Below, one piece after another: positions 35,999-49,983 of a stretch of 64,000 bases of DNA (its first letter is position 1; every line of letters starts with the position of its first letter). The stretch covers positions 26,685,501 through 26,749,500 of the forward strand of contig NC_079878.1 in assembly GCF_029227915.1 (NCBI RefSeq). The letters run 5' to 3'. The DNA is from Hydractinia symbiolongicarpus. Lineage: Eukaryota > Cnidaria > Hydrozoa > Anthoathecata > Hydractiniidae. A program made the position numbers and the translations under genes. A model generated the notes under the pieces. That model saw only the letters and a program-made list of their open reading frames with translations. It searched no databases and was not told where the DNA came from.

Positions 35999-38424
35999 CT
36001 TTTTGACTCAACTCCTGAACTGTTTCTGCTCTGCCACGCAAAAGCGTTGAGTCATCTTTAATGCTCCACCTTCGACTGTATATTGTCGTACGTAGCTATA
36101 ATAAGATTCAGTGCAAAAGAAACAGTAATGTCCTTTACCTTGTTCACGCACAGTTTTGTTTCAAGTTGTTTTTTCCGTACAATTGCACCTTCTTTCCGTT
36201 ACGTTTTGTTCTTCTCGTTATTTGGCCTACCATTTTGAGCGTATTATACGGTTACCGTAATGCTTCAAAAAAACGGTATACGATTTCTAAAAAACAGAAA
36301 AGCTTCCAACCCTGAGTTTGTTCCGTGGGCTGCTTTTTAAGTAAAGTGTCGGAATTTTAAGTAGATTTAATATCATATTCAACAAAGTGGAGGAATTGGT
36401 GAGTACTGTACATTACTTTTTTTTTTACATAATCTGATGAGAAAGTGGGACACTTTCTTGAAAGTTCCAGCTTACACCATAATATATAAGTCCAAATTTT
36501 AGTACAAAAAAATAAATAAAATGTTATAGCAGGATGTTGGGAACAAGGTTGGCTTAGTACTGAGAAGGCGCAGCATATTGGTTGGCGGAAATTCCAATGC
36601 GTTGCTACAGCATAAGGACAAAGTTTTGATTTAATAGTAGTCCAGAAAAGAAAAAAAATGATTGTGTATTCTAATTCGTCGAGGGATCGTTGAGTTCAAT
36701 ATGATGCTATAACGGTAATGATATACGATAAATTTTTAAACTAAAGTCCACCATGCTGAAAATTTGTTGCTATGATAAACCAGATCACGACCGTCTCGTA
36801 ATAAGGGCTCTCGTCAAAACATCCCTAGTCCGCAGGGCTCGTGGTCCCTAAGTCGTTATTAATGCATCAAAAAGGCAAATTGCCCTATAAAAGAGGTTGA
36901 TGAGGAAACTATCTTCGCCAAAACACAGCCGAAAACTTTTACTATAACCTCGAAAACAATTTGTTACAAAAAATATTTGTCAAAGAGGCTGTTTGACACT
37001 AGCGCAATCTATTGATAGTTTGAGATTTATTTCTCAAAAGAACTAAAGTACACATGAAATTAGAAGTCTATTTTTACATATAAAAACATTATTTATTAAC
37101 ATCTTTCAACATTTTTTTGCAGGTTTTCTTACGGAATTTGGTTGCGTCCCCAACCCTTTTGAGACTTATGTTATTCTGACGGGACGGTTTGTTAAACCTT
37201 AAATTATAAAAACTGATTTCATTATTATGTTTTCTAAAAAAACTGAAATGTTTTAGCAGGTACCTGTTTTTACAAACTTGTTCCCAGGCCATTTTGGCTT
37301 GTTGATCACGTCGTAATAAATACTCAGGGGCCACAGGACCCTGGAGACGAGTTGTGTTTATACCTGAATTATACCGGTATATTTTTCTCGATGCCGAGTG
37401 CTTTCTATTCGTTAAAGTTGTCTGGATTCGGCATATGTTTTCTTAACAACATTTTTTAATGAGAAAAGGCGTTCTTAATGTTGTAGGGAGGATGCACTTG
37501 ATATTGTCAATGCTGATGGCTTAAAACCACGGCATTTCTAACTTCTGGATAACCTAAATCATGTTTCAATGTAATATTGTGTTTCTAATGATGTTCGAGC
37601 AGAGAACTTATGTTTCACTAACAAATGCCATGTTGGCGCAGAAATCCGCTAAACCACGTAATGCAACCTGTGACATTTTCAAACTCTGACAAATCCGGAT
37701 ACCTACCAGTTACATGGAGTAATCTTTATATAATTCTGATAAAATCCATGACGAACAACACTTATATTAGCTCAGTAAAATTTTTAGTGTGGCTGTCTTT
37801 TTAGGCATAGTATAGGTGGGTCGCATGTGACGTGAGTTCACCTATCTGGTTTTTGAAACCAGAAAAAAAAAGGAATCTTTAATACGATGGATTAAAAACG
37901 TTTTTTAGAAACATAAAAATACATAAACCGTCGCACAGCTGCAATGTTAAACTTTCAAGAAAATGAATTTGAATCGACGTCATGGTACAGACACACGAAA
38001 AATCTTTTTATGGCAACTTTTACGGCGAGTTTCTGTTAGCTTTTCTACAGGCTAGCGATTAGTTTTAGAACAAATAACTTCTTCTAAATTGGATTTAACA
38101 TAATAATGGAAGTGGACGCAATATAAATCATATGCGTATTGCTTGAATACGGACATAATAGATGTCTCATTTCACATTTATGATATTCTAATGTTAAGAA
38201 ATAAATACAATTATTATTATTATTATTATTTTATTATCATTTTACATTGTAATTTTTGTTTTCTTGCGGACTTAATAAGGGTCTGCGAAATGTCGATTAC
38301 GTGTCTTACACGAAAGTCGTTTAATGCACGCTGATGAAAATATAATACGCGCAGCACTCGAGTGGAAAACATCTGTAAGCTTTTATAGCCAGTTTAGGGC
38401 AATAAATATAAATAAAGGTTATAG
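35999..38424. other. No supported gene
   Basis: Intergenic, downstream of the first hormone-like gene. It holds a small foldback element at 37273-37355 and an ATT/TTA microsatellite near 38209-38236. Open frames at 36061-36315 and 37089-37334 have no recognisable domain. Confidence 0.45.
37273..37355. mobile_element. Short foldback MITE, CAACCTCG/CCCAGG family
   Basis: Left arm CAAACTTGTTCCCAGGCC and right arm GGACCCTGGAGACGAGTTGTG are imperfect inverted copies, of the same family as 42603-42724. Confidence 0.45.
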
Positions 38425-38820
38425 TCAGAAACCACAACGTTTACAGCCACATGCTGAAGCACTTTTAACTTTATGATGATGTTTATACATAACTCCTTCT
38501 TTAACACAATCCAAAGCAAGTGTGACCTCGGCTGCTTCTGTCACTTTGCAGCATGTTGTTATCTCCTTTAATGTCAATGATTCCCCTTCTACATGGCCAA
38601 CATGGGGCGAATGCAGCGATATGCATGCTCCTAAGCACGTGCTCATTTGAAGCGTCGTTGCTTTGCAGCCATGGATAGTGACGTTAAGCTCGTAGCCTTG
38701 TAATTGACATATTTGTCTTCTCGTTGCTATGTCTGCGGGACTTTCAGTTTGTGTTGATAAACGCGTGGTAATTAATAGTATTAATAGTATAAGATACAAT
38801 GAATTGTGTGTGAATCCCAT
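38425..38820 (-). CDS. Secreted cystine-knot protein, glycoprotein hormone alpha-2 (GPA2)-like, copy 1
   Basis: A 131-aa secreted protein in a single exon. A signal peptide covers about residues 1-23 (LYLILLILLITTRLSTQ). The mature part has ten cysteines in the glycoprotein-hormone-alpha arrangement: C-QLQGYELNVTIHG-C, then CLGAC (the C-x-G-x-C knot motif), a CC pair, one C, and a terminal CGCKRC. In vertebrates GPA2 pairs with GPB5 as thyrostimulin, which acts on LGR-type receptors. The NVT glycosylation site after GYEL lies where human GPA2 has FNVT. A tandem relative lies 5.6 kb upstream of it at 44394-44747. Bursicon or DAN-like knots are the main alternative. Confidence 0.75.
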   Translation of the reverse strand: MGFTHNSLYLILLILLITTRLSTQTESPADIATRRQICQLQGYELNVTIHGCKATTLQMSTCLGACISLHSPHVGHVEGESLTLKEITTCCKVTEAAEVTLALDCVKEGVMYKHHHKVKSASACGCKRCGF

Positions 38821-39512
38821 CTTGGGATATGGTTTTTGTTGTTGACCTTGCTACCGTCGCCGACGTCGTTTTTGCTATTGTCGTGAAATTTGTCGTGAAA
38901 ATTGTCGCTGTTCTTGTCACTGTTAGTTCTATTTAATAATCTAAATTAAAATTATCAGCATAAGACAAAAATAAAGTTCGTGCTGACTTGTTGTCTTTCT
39001 TCTTATTACATATTTTGATACACAGTAAATGCATAGTTAAAAGAAAACTGATACGTTATGAAGAAAGACGTTAAAATAAACAAACAAACAAATAAACCAA
39101 CAAATATACAAACAACTATTTAATTAAATAAACAACTCCAACAAACAACTTTATTAAAAAACAAAATAAAGAACCGCACGTGTCCTTGCATCGAGTTTTT
39201 CATCCTAACGATTTCAAAAACACGACAAATCTTTTGATCCCCGTGTTCAAGTTCACCTTTAGTCAATAACCCGTGTCGTTGTAATTTTTATAAGCTTATC
39301 ATGTCGATACCATCACAACTCAGTTTATATGTACAAATGATAGTTAAGTTAGTGGAATAATCCAGGATTATGTATTATGAAATATAGGTTTTTAATTTCA
39401 TTTTGCACAAAACATGCAAAGTGGATAATATGCTTATAGTGTTATGACATCAACTGCACTATTTTGTCTTTTGTAGAAAACTTTAGTTGAATAGCAGTTT
39501 CGTATTAAAAAA

Positions 39513-39687
39513 TCTATCTCTTATATTAATACTTGCATTATGTCTGTGTGTGCTTGCGCGAGAGAAAAATCGTGCTACGGCGCAAAAATAGCGTGAAATT
39601 TATTGGACAGGTGAAATATTATATAACAAATGGGATACATAAAGGACGAGCGAGTGTGTGTGAATTTATTCACGGGTTAACAACTGG
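39513..39687 (+). mobile_element. Helitron-like element, diverged copy
   Basis: Begins A|TCTATCTCTTATATTAATAC and continues with TTATGTCTGTGTGTGCTTGC. It ends with a short hairpin (GTGTGAATTTATTCAC), then GGGTTAACAACTGG, which parallels the GGGCTAACGACTAG end of the element at 4596-4865. The flanking base after the end is C, not T, so this end is less certain. Confidence 0.4.
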
Positions 39688-42602
39688 CAATATAATAAAC
39701 TTAAAATTAGTTAGGAAGTTTATATATGCTATATCATGGAGGTACCGTCATGGGTATATGTATGTTAGCTATGCTATCTAAAATATGGAATAAACTTGAG
39801 GTTCACCATAGAGGTATAAAAGAAACAAGTTAACTTGATCATTTACTGATTTCTCTTGGTGACAAGGTTTGAGTTACTAACAGTTAACGGTTTAAACAGC
39901 CAATTTAACAGTTTCTCAGAATCTTTTTTGACTGAGGGAAGTGATATGAGTAGATGAAAAAGCTTTAAATAAAAACAAATTTTTATGGTACTTCAAAACT
40001 TCATGAATTGTTGTCTTTCTATCACATTAATCTTCAGTCTAAAGACAGTGCAAATGACGTGAGTAATTTGAGACAAAAAACATAACCTATGAAACCATTC
40101 AACAACAACAAATTTAAAAAAATATAATAGCTGTAAAACACACAAACAAACAAACGATAGACAAGAAAGAAATATGTTGGCAAAGTTAGTTGAGTAAAAC
40201 ATTTCTTGAACACTGTAAGTAACAAACTAAACTACATAAAATTTTCTGATAAGTTACCTTAAACATCCCAGTAGAAGTTTTAACACGTACAAAAAAATTA
40301 AGCGGAACATGTTACTTGCATCTTTCACAAAAAAAAAGACAGGGACAAAAATGATGTAAAAAATCCCGTGTTTTTCCTCTTCCTCTTATACTTCTCATAT
40401 AACACATCGCACACTAACCAAGCTAATTACAAATTCAATAAGTACCATCATCAGCTACCACTATTACCACAGAGTCGATACACTGTCCTCAGTAGTGTAA
40501 ACAAATCAGTTTTGACCAGAATTATTTACAGTCACCTAGGAACATGAAAGATATATCGATTATAATACAATAGGATAATTACAGCAAAAATAGCGTGATT
40601 AGAATTACTAATTGATTAATAAAATCGTCGTGCTCGACTTTAATTAGCCGACAAAAAAAAATCTTAAATCCTATTATATACTGACTGTTGATTTTATATT
40701 GACGAAACTTCCGACAAAAATAGGACTCGTCATTTGACGTACGTTAAGCCGTTTGTTTATTATCGATTTAGTTACGATGTTGTGATATATACGTGGGACC
40801 GTGATGACACATGCATTGAATAGCAAGATAATATCAGAAAAAAGTATAATACCCTTTAAATTTGCAGTCTTGCCACGCATATGCACCTTTGATTAATTAG
40901 ATCTTTAATGATATAATATGTAAACGCAATTCTGTTTGAGAAACTTTTTTCTTGCATACTTTATATGTAGAAAGACGAATCTATCAAAGAATTTCTTTTG
41001 TAATCACGTTATACGGTAAATTTAAATTCATTACATAAAGAGAAATCATAAAATGTATTGCAAAACCCTATTAAATTTAATAAATGGCATTGCGTACAAG
41101 AAAAAAGATGCCATCCATGGTGATTCACATATTTACCTTAATAAATTATAAAAGTGTTAGGTAAATCATTAGATGTTTTGAAAATACAAAGTTTTTGGCA
41201 TTGCCATGGTACTTTGTTAATGTAATGCCTGTGATTGCAAGTGAGTCAGAGAATAGGTTAATTTATCAAGGTTTATTCTTTTCTTTGAATAATATAGATA
41301 TCATCACGTCATCAACAAGCGAGTTTATTCTAGTTCAAAGTTATTCTTTTCTTGTTGATAAAGCGAACCAACTTTATTGGTATGTGTCAAAAACTTAATT
41401 ACCTCATTATGTTTGTCATGTTGTAACAACTTATCTTTTTATTTTCCTCCTCTCTGTACTTTCCTGCTTATTATGTGTTCAGTTCCAAGAAAACTTCCCC
41501 AACTTTCATTCTACGCCGTGCTTTTAATAACTAACTATGGAGTCCTTGTTCAAATTTTGTTTAAAAACATCGCTTAAGTGAAAGTGTTTTTCAAAAGCTG
41601 ATCTGCCAAACACCCTTAATTTATTTGAGGACATGAAATTTTAGATTAGCGAAATACGTGAATCCAATTGCAATGCGCTAGGAAATATTGTTCTTGCGTG
41701 TTTTAAATCTGGAGCTTTAAAAATGTTTAGACTCACCTTGGAGGAGGAAATACAGTATTCTTTCCACCAAGGACCCACTCTTAAACCACTTAAGCCCTAA
41801 CCCACATTGCTCAGGCGCAAGGAACAAAATTTGTTGCAGTAAATAATGTAGCAGCAATGAAAAACGTTGCTGCTTGTCCCAACCATCGACATGTTGCCAA
41901 TTAAATTTCGGCAGGAAAAAAATGTTGCAAAAATCTTCACAGCAGTATATTAAAATTGATTTGGTTCTGCTGCAGAGATTTTGTAACATTTTTCGGCATT
42001 TTTTTAACATTATTTCTGCATCATTTTAACACTTTTTGAATATGTTTTGAAAACAAACGTAGGCGCTCCAAAAAAGACAAGCTTGGTGTTGTAGAAAAGA
42101 ACAGCTCTTTAAATGAGATGAAAAATGGATTTTAATTCACTGTTAAAACTATCGACAGAACTTCCTTGGCCTCTTTCGCTTTGGTTCTTGAAAACGATTG
42201 TGAAAACGCTTCTGCTGAACTCTTCACCTACTAAGCCATGGTTTTACGTCGAAGTTAGCCAATGAGTGTTTTTCCCCAACGCTCTGTTTACATCCTGTTA
42301 GCGCTCTGATAGCGGGTAAGGTTTTCTCCAAAATGCATATGAAAATTAAAAGCAGGGCGCCATTAGTAATAACGTTTTCCTGCAAAAAATTTTGTAACAA
42401 AATTTTGCTCCATGCGGCTGTAAAATCTTGGTCGTGGACCTGCGGCTTTAGATACAGATAAATATTTTGTCAAGAAGATCTCGAGGATGAATGTTACAAA
42501 TCCTTGTAACTTATGACTCATAATACCCTTTTTCATGAATTTTTGATTCAAATATAGTAGTTGCATTCCACATTTCAATGTAGATCATCAGGCGTGTTAC
42601 AG

Positions 42603-42724
42603 CAACCTTGTTTCCAGGGCTTTTTGTCTTTCATCGGCGCTGCGCGCTTATTGATAGGTCTGGCGATGTTCGTCTCTCCGTCCGATATGCAAAAAGAGAC
42701 AACAAGTCCTGGGATCGAGGTTGA
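42603..42724. mobile_element. Foldback MITE, 122 bp, with 8-bp target duplication
   Basis: Ends CAACCTTGTTTCCAGG and CCTGGGATCGAGGTTGA are inverted copies. TGTTACAG lies immediately outside both ends (42595-42602 and 42725-42732), an 8-bp duplication as made by hAT-type transposases. The interior contains AAAAAGAGACAACA-type subterminal sequence and no coding capacity. Confidence 0.72.
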
Positions 42725-44393
42725 TGTTACAGGTGAATTGTTTCTTAACACTGAGCAACTGTTACTATAGAACATGCAATCAACGATTTAAAACTTAAAA
42801 GATTTTAAGAACATTAAAGGATTTATTAGTAACAAGAAGTTCTGAAATGCTCCTTTAAAAATGGCATAATTAGAACAAAATTAAGAAAAATTTAAAAACT
42901 TCCTTCAAGTTGAGTGTTCTAATAAAAACGTTTATCAGCCTTCAATGCAAACTTCCTTTTCAAACGCTCATATGGAGTTCATTTTAAATGCACAAATTGA
43001 GCTACTTACTTTCTTTAAAATAATATACAAACTGCTAATTGATTGGTTGCGATGACGTTTTCAAAAATATGTCATCGCAGCAAACTCGACTCCACATCAC
43101 TTTAGCTTATGTTAGAGTCGCAAAGGCCATATTATGCAACATTTTTTGGGCTGCTTCCCAGACCCCGCCAAGACCACCAGGAGTACCTGCCAAGAGCCCG
43201 AGCTGATTCTTTCCAATCATTGAGCGTCCTAATGTAGTAAATATTTTTGGCTAGATCCGCCCTGGTTGTAATAAAACTTTTTGGATTTAGTAAGAGGGGA
43301 AACACAACAGAACATGAAGGACTAAAATAAAGATTTTTTTTGTTTGTTCTACATTTTCGCAATTTTTTTTTTAGTTTTAGAGTGGATGAAAAAGCAAGAA
43401 TATATATTTTACAAAAGGGGGTTTAAAAATTTATTGTGTAAAAAAACGACGTCTAGGTGGGTAAAAATTAGCATGCGAAAATTAGTACCAGCAAGAACAC
43501 GTCCATTAAGTTAATACGTCTATTAACGTATGCTAAAACTTCAGCACTTTCTGACTTTATCATACCTATAAACGATTTTCATAAAAATGACCAACAAAAA
43601 TATAACACCATTCTAGTATAATAGTCAGCCACTATAAATGCTACATGCACATAAGTTGTTGATAAAAAATAAAATTTAAAGCAGGAACAATCTGTCATAA
43701 ACCAACGACTTTTTCGAAATATATACAAAAGTAGTAAAAAGTATTTGTCCATTCTACACAAGTATTTCTTTAGGCAAAAGTTCAGCCTAAGATTTTGTAA
43801 AAAATACGCATCTCTGGCAGGCTTAGCTAAAACTGCTTATGTGCCAAAAATAACGTATATATTAGAACTGATGATGAATCATGGTTGGAAATATCTTCAT
43901 CGTCCGACATAAAGGATAATTCTCTCACATACTATTGTTGCAGCTGACAAGCACATGGTAAATCCTATTGCCTAATAAAAAGTCACAGCACAGGGTGTTG
44001 TTAATCTGATTTTTTTTGCCACCAATGCTTAGTAATTATTCTGGTAAAAACCAATATTGGTGTGTGTACTATTGCTTTCAATCACCTAAAAACGATAACT
44101 AAAATATATTACTACTAAAGGAGGTTACACCGCGTGATTTTAAACAAACGTTTCAGAATATGTAACAGATTTTATTCGTTACAAGTCTGATAAAAATTAG
44201 GTAAATAATGATGGTGAAAGCATACAAATTTTGAAATCTTCTTTCACAATTAACATATCCACTCCATCACTATGATAGATACATATTATTTCTTTTAAAA
44301 TTCACACAAATAAATATAAATTTAGATTGGGAAAAATTGCAGAACTATTTTCTTCGTTGTGTTTCAATCTCATTATATATATGGGGTTACTCG

Positions 44394-44747
44394 TTAGCAT
44401 CTTGTACAACTACAAACAGAAGCATGGCGTACAGGATGGTAATAGTTTTGTAATTTGTTGTTCACAACAGGACATTCAAGCCTGACTTTCACAGTAACAT
44501 ATTGTTTCACTTTGCAACAGTTTTGAATATGACCAAACCGGAAATTCGCTTTAAACGCAGCAGCCAGTGATATACATGCCCCAAAACATGTATTGATGTG
44601 TACGACAGTTTCTTTGCAGCCGGGTATTCTTACTGTCAGCTTGTAACCTAACAATTGACATTTCTGCTTCTGTAGTGCTGTTTCGTATGAACCCGCCATT
44701 GTACCAGGTACAAGAAGGGTAATTAGAAATAAACATACTAGCGACAT
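44394..44747 (-). CDS. Secreted cystine-knot protein, GPA2-like, copy 2
   Basis: A 117-aa intronless paralogue of the gene at 38425-38820, on the same strand. A signal peptide of about 18 residues (SLVCLFLITLLVPGTMA) precedes ten cysteines in the same order: C-QLLGYKLTVRIPG-C, CFGAC, CC, C and the terminal CSCTRC. The central loop between CFGAC and CC is shorter than in copy 1. The NVT glycosylation site is replaced by LTV, so this copy lacks the conserved glycan. The phrase GYKLTVRIPGCKE strongly recalls invertebrate GPA2 proteins. It is intact, so probably functional rather than a pseudogene. Confidence 0.75.
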   Translation of the reverse strand: MSLVCLFLITLLVPGTMAGSYETALQKQKCQLLGYKLTVRIPGCKETVVHINTCFGACISLAAAFKANFRFGHIQNCCKVKQYVTVKVRLECPVVNNKLQNYYHPVRHASVCSCTRC

Positions 44748-47700
44748 CTTGCTTGGTTGGAAACTTTCTCTAAAAGCAACAGGACAAAAAATTTACGCTT
44801 AATAAAATCATTTTTATGAGATAAATCGTTGATCTTTGGTTACTCCGGTCGCAAAAATTTTATGTAGCACGTTTAAATAGGGTTGAATGCACGTCTAGGA
44901 GAGTTTAGAAGTTTGAAATCAAAAATGAAAGTACAGACAAGTGCAAACGAGAAAAAACAAGGAGCATATAAGATCGTGAATTCGTACCAAAAGCGTGAAA
45001 TACATCTGGGGTAAAAAAAAGAAAGAAAGAAAAAAGTTTGACTAAAATCTAAATTTAAATAATTTAATATCTTATTTCACCAATGCGTCCGCTTTTATTT
45101 ATTATAGGCGCAAATAAATAGTATTTGACAATGTTTAAAATAATTAGTAGACAATAACATAACTTCTTGCTACCCTACTTTGAAGGAGCTACAGCAAGAG
45201 CATTTGTTGTGATCGCAAAGAAATAGTAAATCCACAAGAAAGTTGGCTTTCAATTTAGAAAGGAAAAAATGAAAGTCGTAAGGCGATATTTTAAACAATA
45301 CCACCGTTATGAGATGGTTATAAATAGAACAGGAGATCTGGGTCATAGTTTAGCTATCTTATTGACGCTTTCGTGCTGAGCAAAATATGTAGGCATCATT
45401 GGTAAGCACACCGTGCATAAGGCTGGGATTAAAAGTTATGTTTACCTAAATTTCACCTAAATCCTAAAATTTTAGGTGGATAATTTTTTTTATTTCTTTA
45501 TTTCCATTTTAAAAAAAAATACCCGTTGTTGTCATCATAAAAAGCCGACGTCGCGAAAAGCTTGCTGCTAACTGAGTTTTGAGGTTGGGAACGTTCTGAT
45601 TAGGATGGGGGTTGGGTAGCCTAAAGGGGTCGATCATGGTTAACATAGGAGTGACATTTACTAAGAATGTGTGTTTCAGCTAATTACAGAGGGTTAAAAT
45701 CCTAAAATTTTTCTCTGTTGCTTCACTCTCAACTACTCGGTGGCAGCTTCAACCTTGTACCATAATTTATTTTGCAAAATACTTTAACATAATTAAATTC
45801 TTTAATGAGTTGTCGTTATGATGTGCGGGAAGAATGAGGTAAATACGTTCTTTACATCCATTAGTTTTAGTCTTAATGATAACTGCCAGGTAGTAAGAAA
45901 AATCTGACATATACTGAACACTACTGTGCAAAGCGGTATATCTTAAGACAAGAGAATCGCATTAATACAAAAATACAGTATAAGAATAAAATGTTAACCA
46001 ACCTTGTATATGTTTTAAACACAAGAAAGCTTCCGTTCACAACAAACAACTCATTTAATTAAACAACCTTTGTGAAATCCTCTGTATAGCGCTTAAAAAT
46101 TGATAGTTGTTAACTATTTCTCTTTGATTGCTATTGTGTCCACAACAAAGTGATCAATCCTCGCTGCTATTTTAATTATTCTTCATACATTTGCAAGTAA
46201 TTACAGCTTTGTTATGATACTTTGTTGTGACAGTTTGAGACTTAGTAAATTGTCTTCGCTTTCGATCGAAAACGTTGCAGTCAAACGGATGAACACAACA
46301 ATAATGGATATGTTGTTGTATTTATTACGTACGCAAAAAGCGTAGAACAGGTGAGACACAAAAGGCCTTAGAAACGAGGTTGCAACTCCTTCATCTCAGA
46401 CATAATATTAGCTCTATATTTTTACATCGGGGCATTCAAAAAGTAGGTCGCTGAAATACTGCCTCTCCTCGTGTTCGCCTAAACGTTTTTGGCGTTTTCC
46501 TTGTTGCACACATGCACGCATTGAGACTTCACCTGATCCCTGTCTCCACAAAAACACTATTTACTGTCATAAACATTGTTTGTGTTTCTGATATGTACCT
46601 TAACAAAAGAAAAGAGAAGACAGCCCTGGTCGATAATAATGCAAGGCTCGAAAAGGTCGAAAAATAAATAAAAATCTACTTTGAGAAAGCGAACGTTCAC
46701 AAAACAACTTGATGACCCCTGAACCTCTTATGTTCCGAAATTGCATACACGGGAAGACTTCTTTATGAACTGTTAACAAGACATGAGAGGCTTGTAAAAA
46801 TTTTTCTTTGACATTTTAATTTTTTGAAGGATGTTTCTTTCCTTCCATGCTTTCTAAATCATACGCATTTTTAAATTGTTAATATATAATGAAGCAAATA
46901 GTTACATCATTAGTTAATTTTCTTCAGACAAAATCTAAAAACTAACTAACAAATTTGACGACAAAAAGGCATTAAATTTTCAAATTTTTTCGAATCGGTT
47001 AACCCACCAGACAAAATCTGAGGATGTCAACGCAGCTTAAGGAACGTCAACGAAGACTTTGATATATATATATATACTTTTGAAATGTGTCCAACAATTA
47101 TTTCTTCTCTCAAAAAATGATCTATTTCCGTCTGCAACAATCCCACAACCACGAAAAAGGCAAATTTGGACTCGATTTAGGGAAAATATAAACTTTCCAA
47201 AAAGTTAAAAAGTTCTAGTGCATAAAATTTAGTAAAAAATTACGCGCATAAAATATGCGTTTTGAAAAAACAAGTAATTGCGGAAAGGCACCAATTTTAA
47301 ATTCTTGAGGAAATGAAGAGTTATGAAATCAAAAAATTCCCAACATATATTCTGGCTAACAAGACGTATGATATACGTAAACAAACTTGCCAATAAAGTT
47401 TACAAAAAGCTGTCTATCAGATAGCCAGGAGACCCAGTGTAATTTTTCCTACAACCGGAAAATCGGAGTAGTTAAGGTGGGAAAATTACGCTGGGTCTCA
47501 AACAATTTATCTGCGGCCAAAATATGGCCGCAGATAAATTATTTAATTTAAACTCGGGGTTTCCGCTGAGTCATTCGTTCGCGTCTAAGCTTTTGTTTGA
47601 GAGAAACTCATTTTATCAACTCGAAGAAGAAAGCTTAGTTAACTAGGCTATCTATCAGATTGGGATGGTTACGAAGTTAGACACGACATATTTTCTATTC

Positions 47701-47973
47701 AGATGGGCAATAATATTTGCTACGCACCATGCAATTATTCTTTCAAAATTGATTTGTGAGATCTTCTTGAACGGAAAATTCCTCGAACGTGAAGCGCAGA
47801 AGAGGAATGCAGAAAGTTGATTGTCGATAAAAATCTTCGTTTCTTTCTAACGTAATGTTGTGGAAATTTTTGCAGACTACTTTCCAGGCATTTGGGAGAC
47901 TTCATTCTGCCTACATTTACTTTGGTGTAAACACTTTTACTTTACCGGTTAGTTAAAAAATGATAAAAAAAAA

Positions 47974-48005
<32 letters not shown>

Positions 48006-48047
48006 CCAAGATGAGATTCGAAAACACGACTACTGCCGTTTCGGTGC
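44748..48047. other. No supported gene; hairpins
   Basis: AT-rich intergenic. The main structure is a cluster of inverted repeats at 47429-47540. A TA-rich tract lies near 47060-47080. Confidence 0.45.
47429..47540. repeat. Two adjacent inverted repeats (possible MITE)
   Basis: The first has arms GAGACCCAGTGTAATTTT and AAAATTACGCTGGGTCTC (47429-47499). The second has perfect 16-bp arms AATTTATCTGCGGCCA and TGGCCGCAGATAAATT (47504-47519 and 47525-47540) around a 5-nt loop. The two lie back to back. Confidence 0.7.
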
Positions 48048-49801
<1,754 letters not shown>

Positions 49802-49983
49802 TAGATTGGCCTCCATTTTTTAGTTTGCCTAAGATATAGTAAGTGTATTGATTAAACCCGCCATGTTTGAGAAGCCAATTAAGTCTGATTTGTTTACAAT
49901 TTTTTTTATAACATCAAAGATGAACATAAAAATATACATTGAAATCATGGAAACGTCTTTTTTATGCGATGTTGCAGGATCGT

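Larger units (their letters stand above)
38821..44393. other. Intergenic between the two GPA2-like genes
   Basis: No further gene supported. It contains a Helitron-like element (39513-39687), a foldback element (42603-42724) and many unrecognised short open frames such as 41717-42010 (minus), none with a domain. Confidence 0.45.

Noticed and set aside
41717-42010. 97-codon cysteine-containing minus-strand frame near the hormone genes
   Set aside because: The cysteine spacing does not match a knot, there is no signal peptide, and internal TGTTGC words suggest repeat origin.
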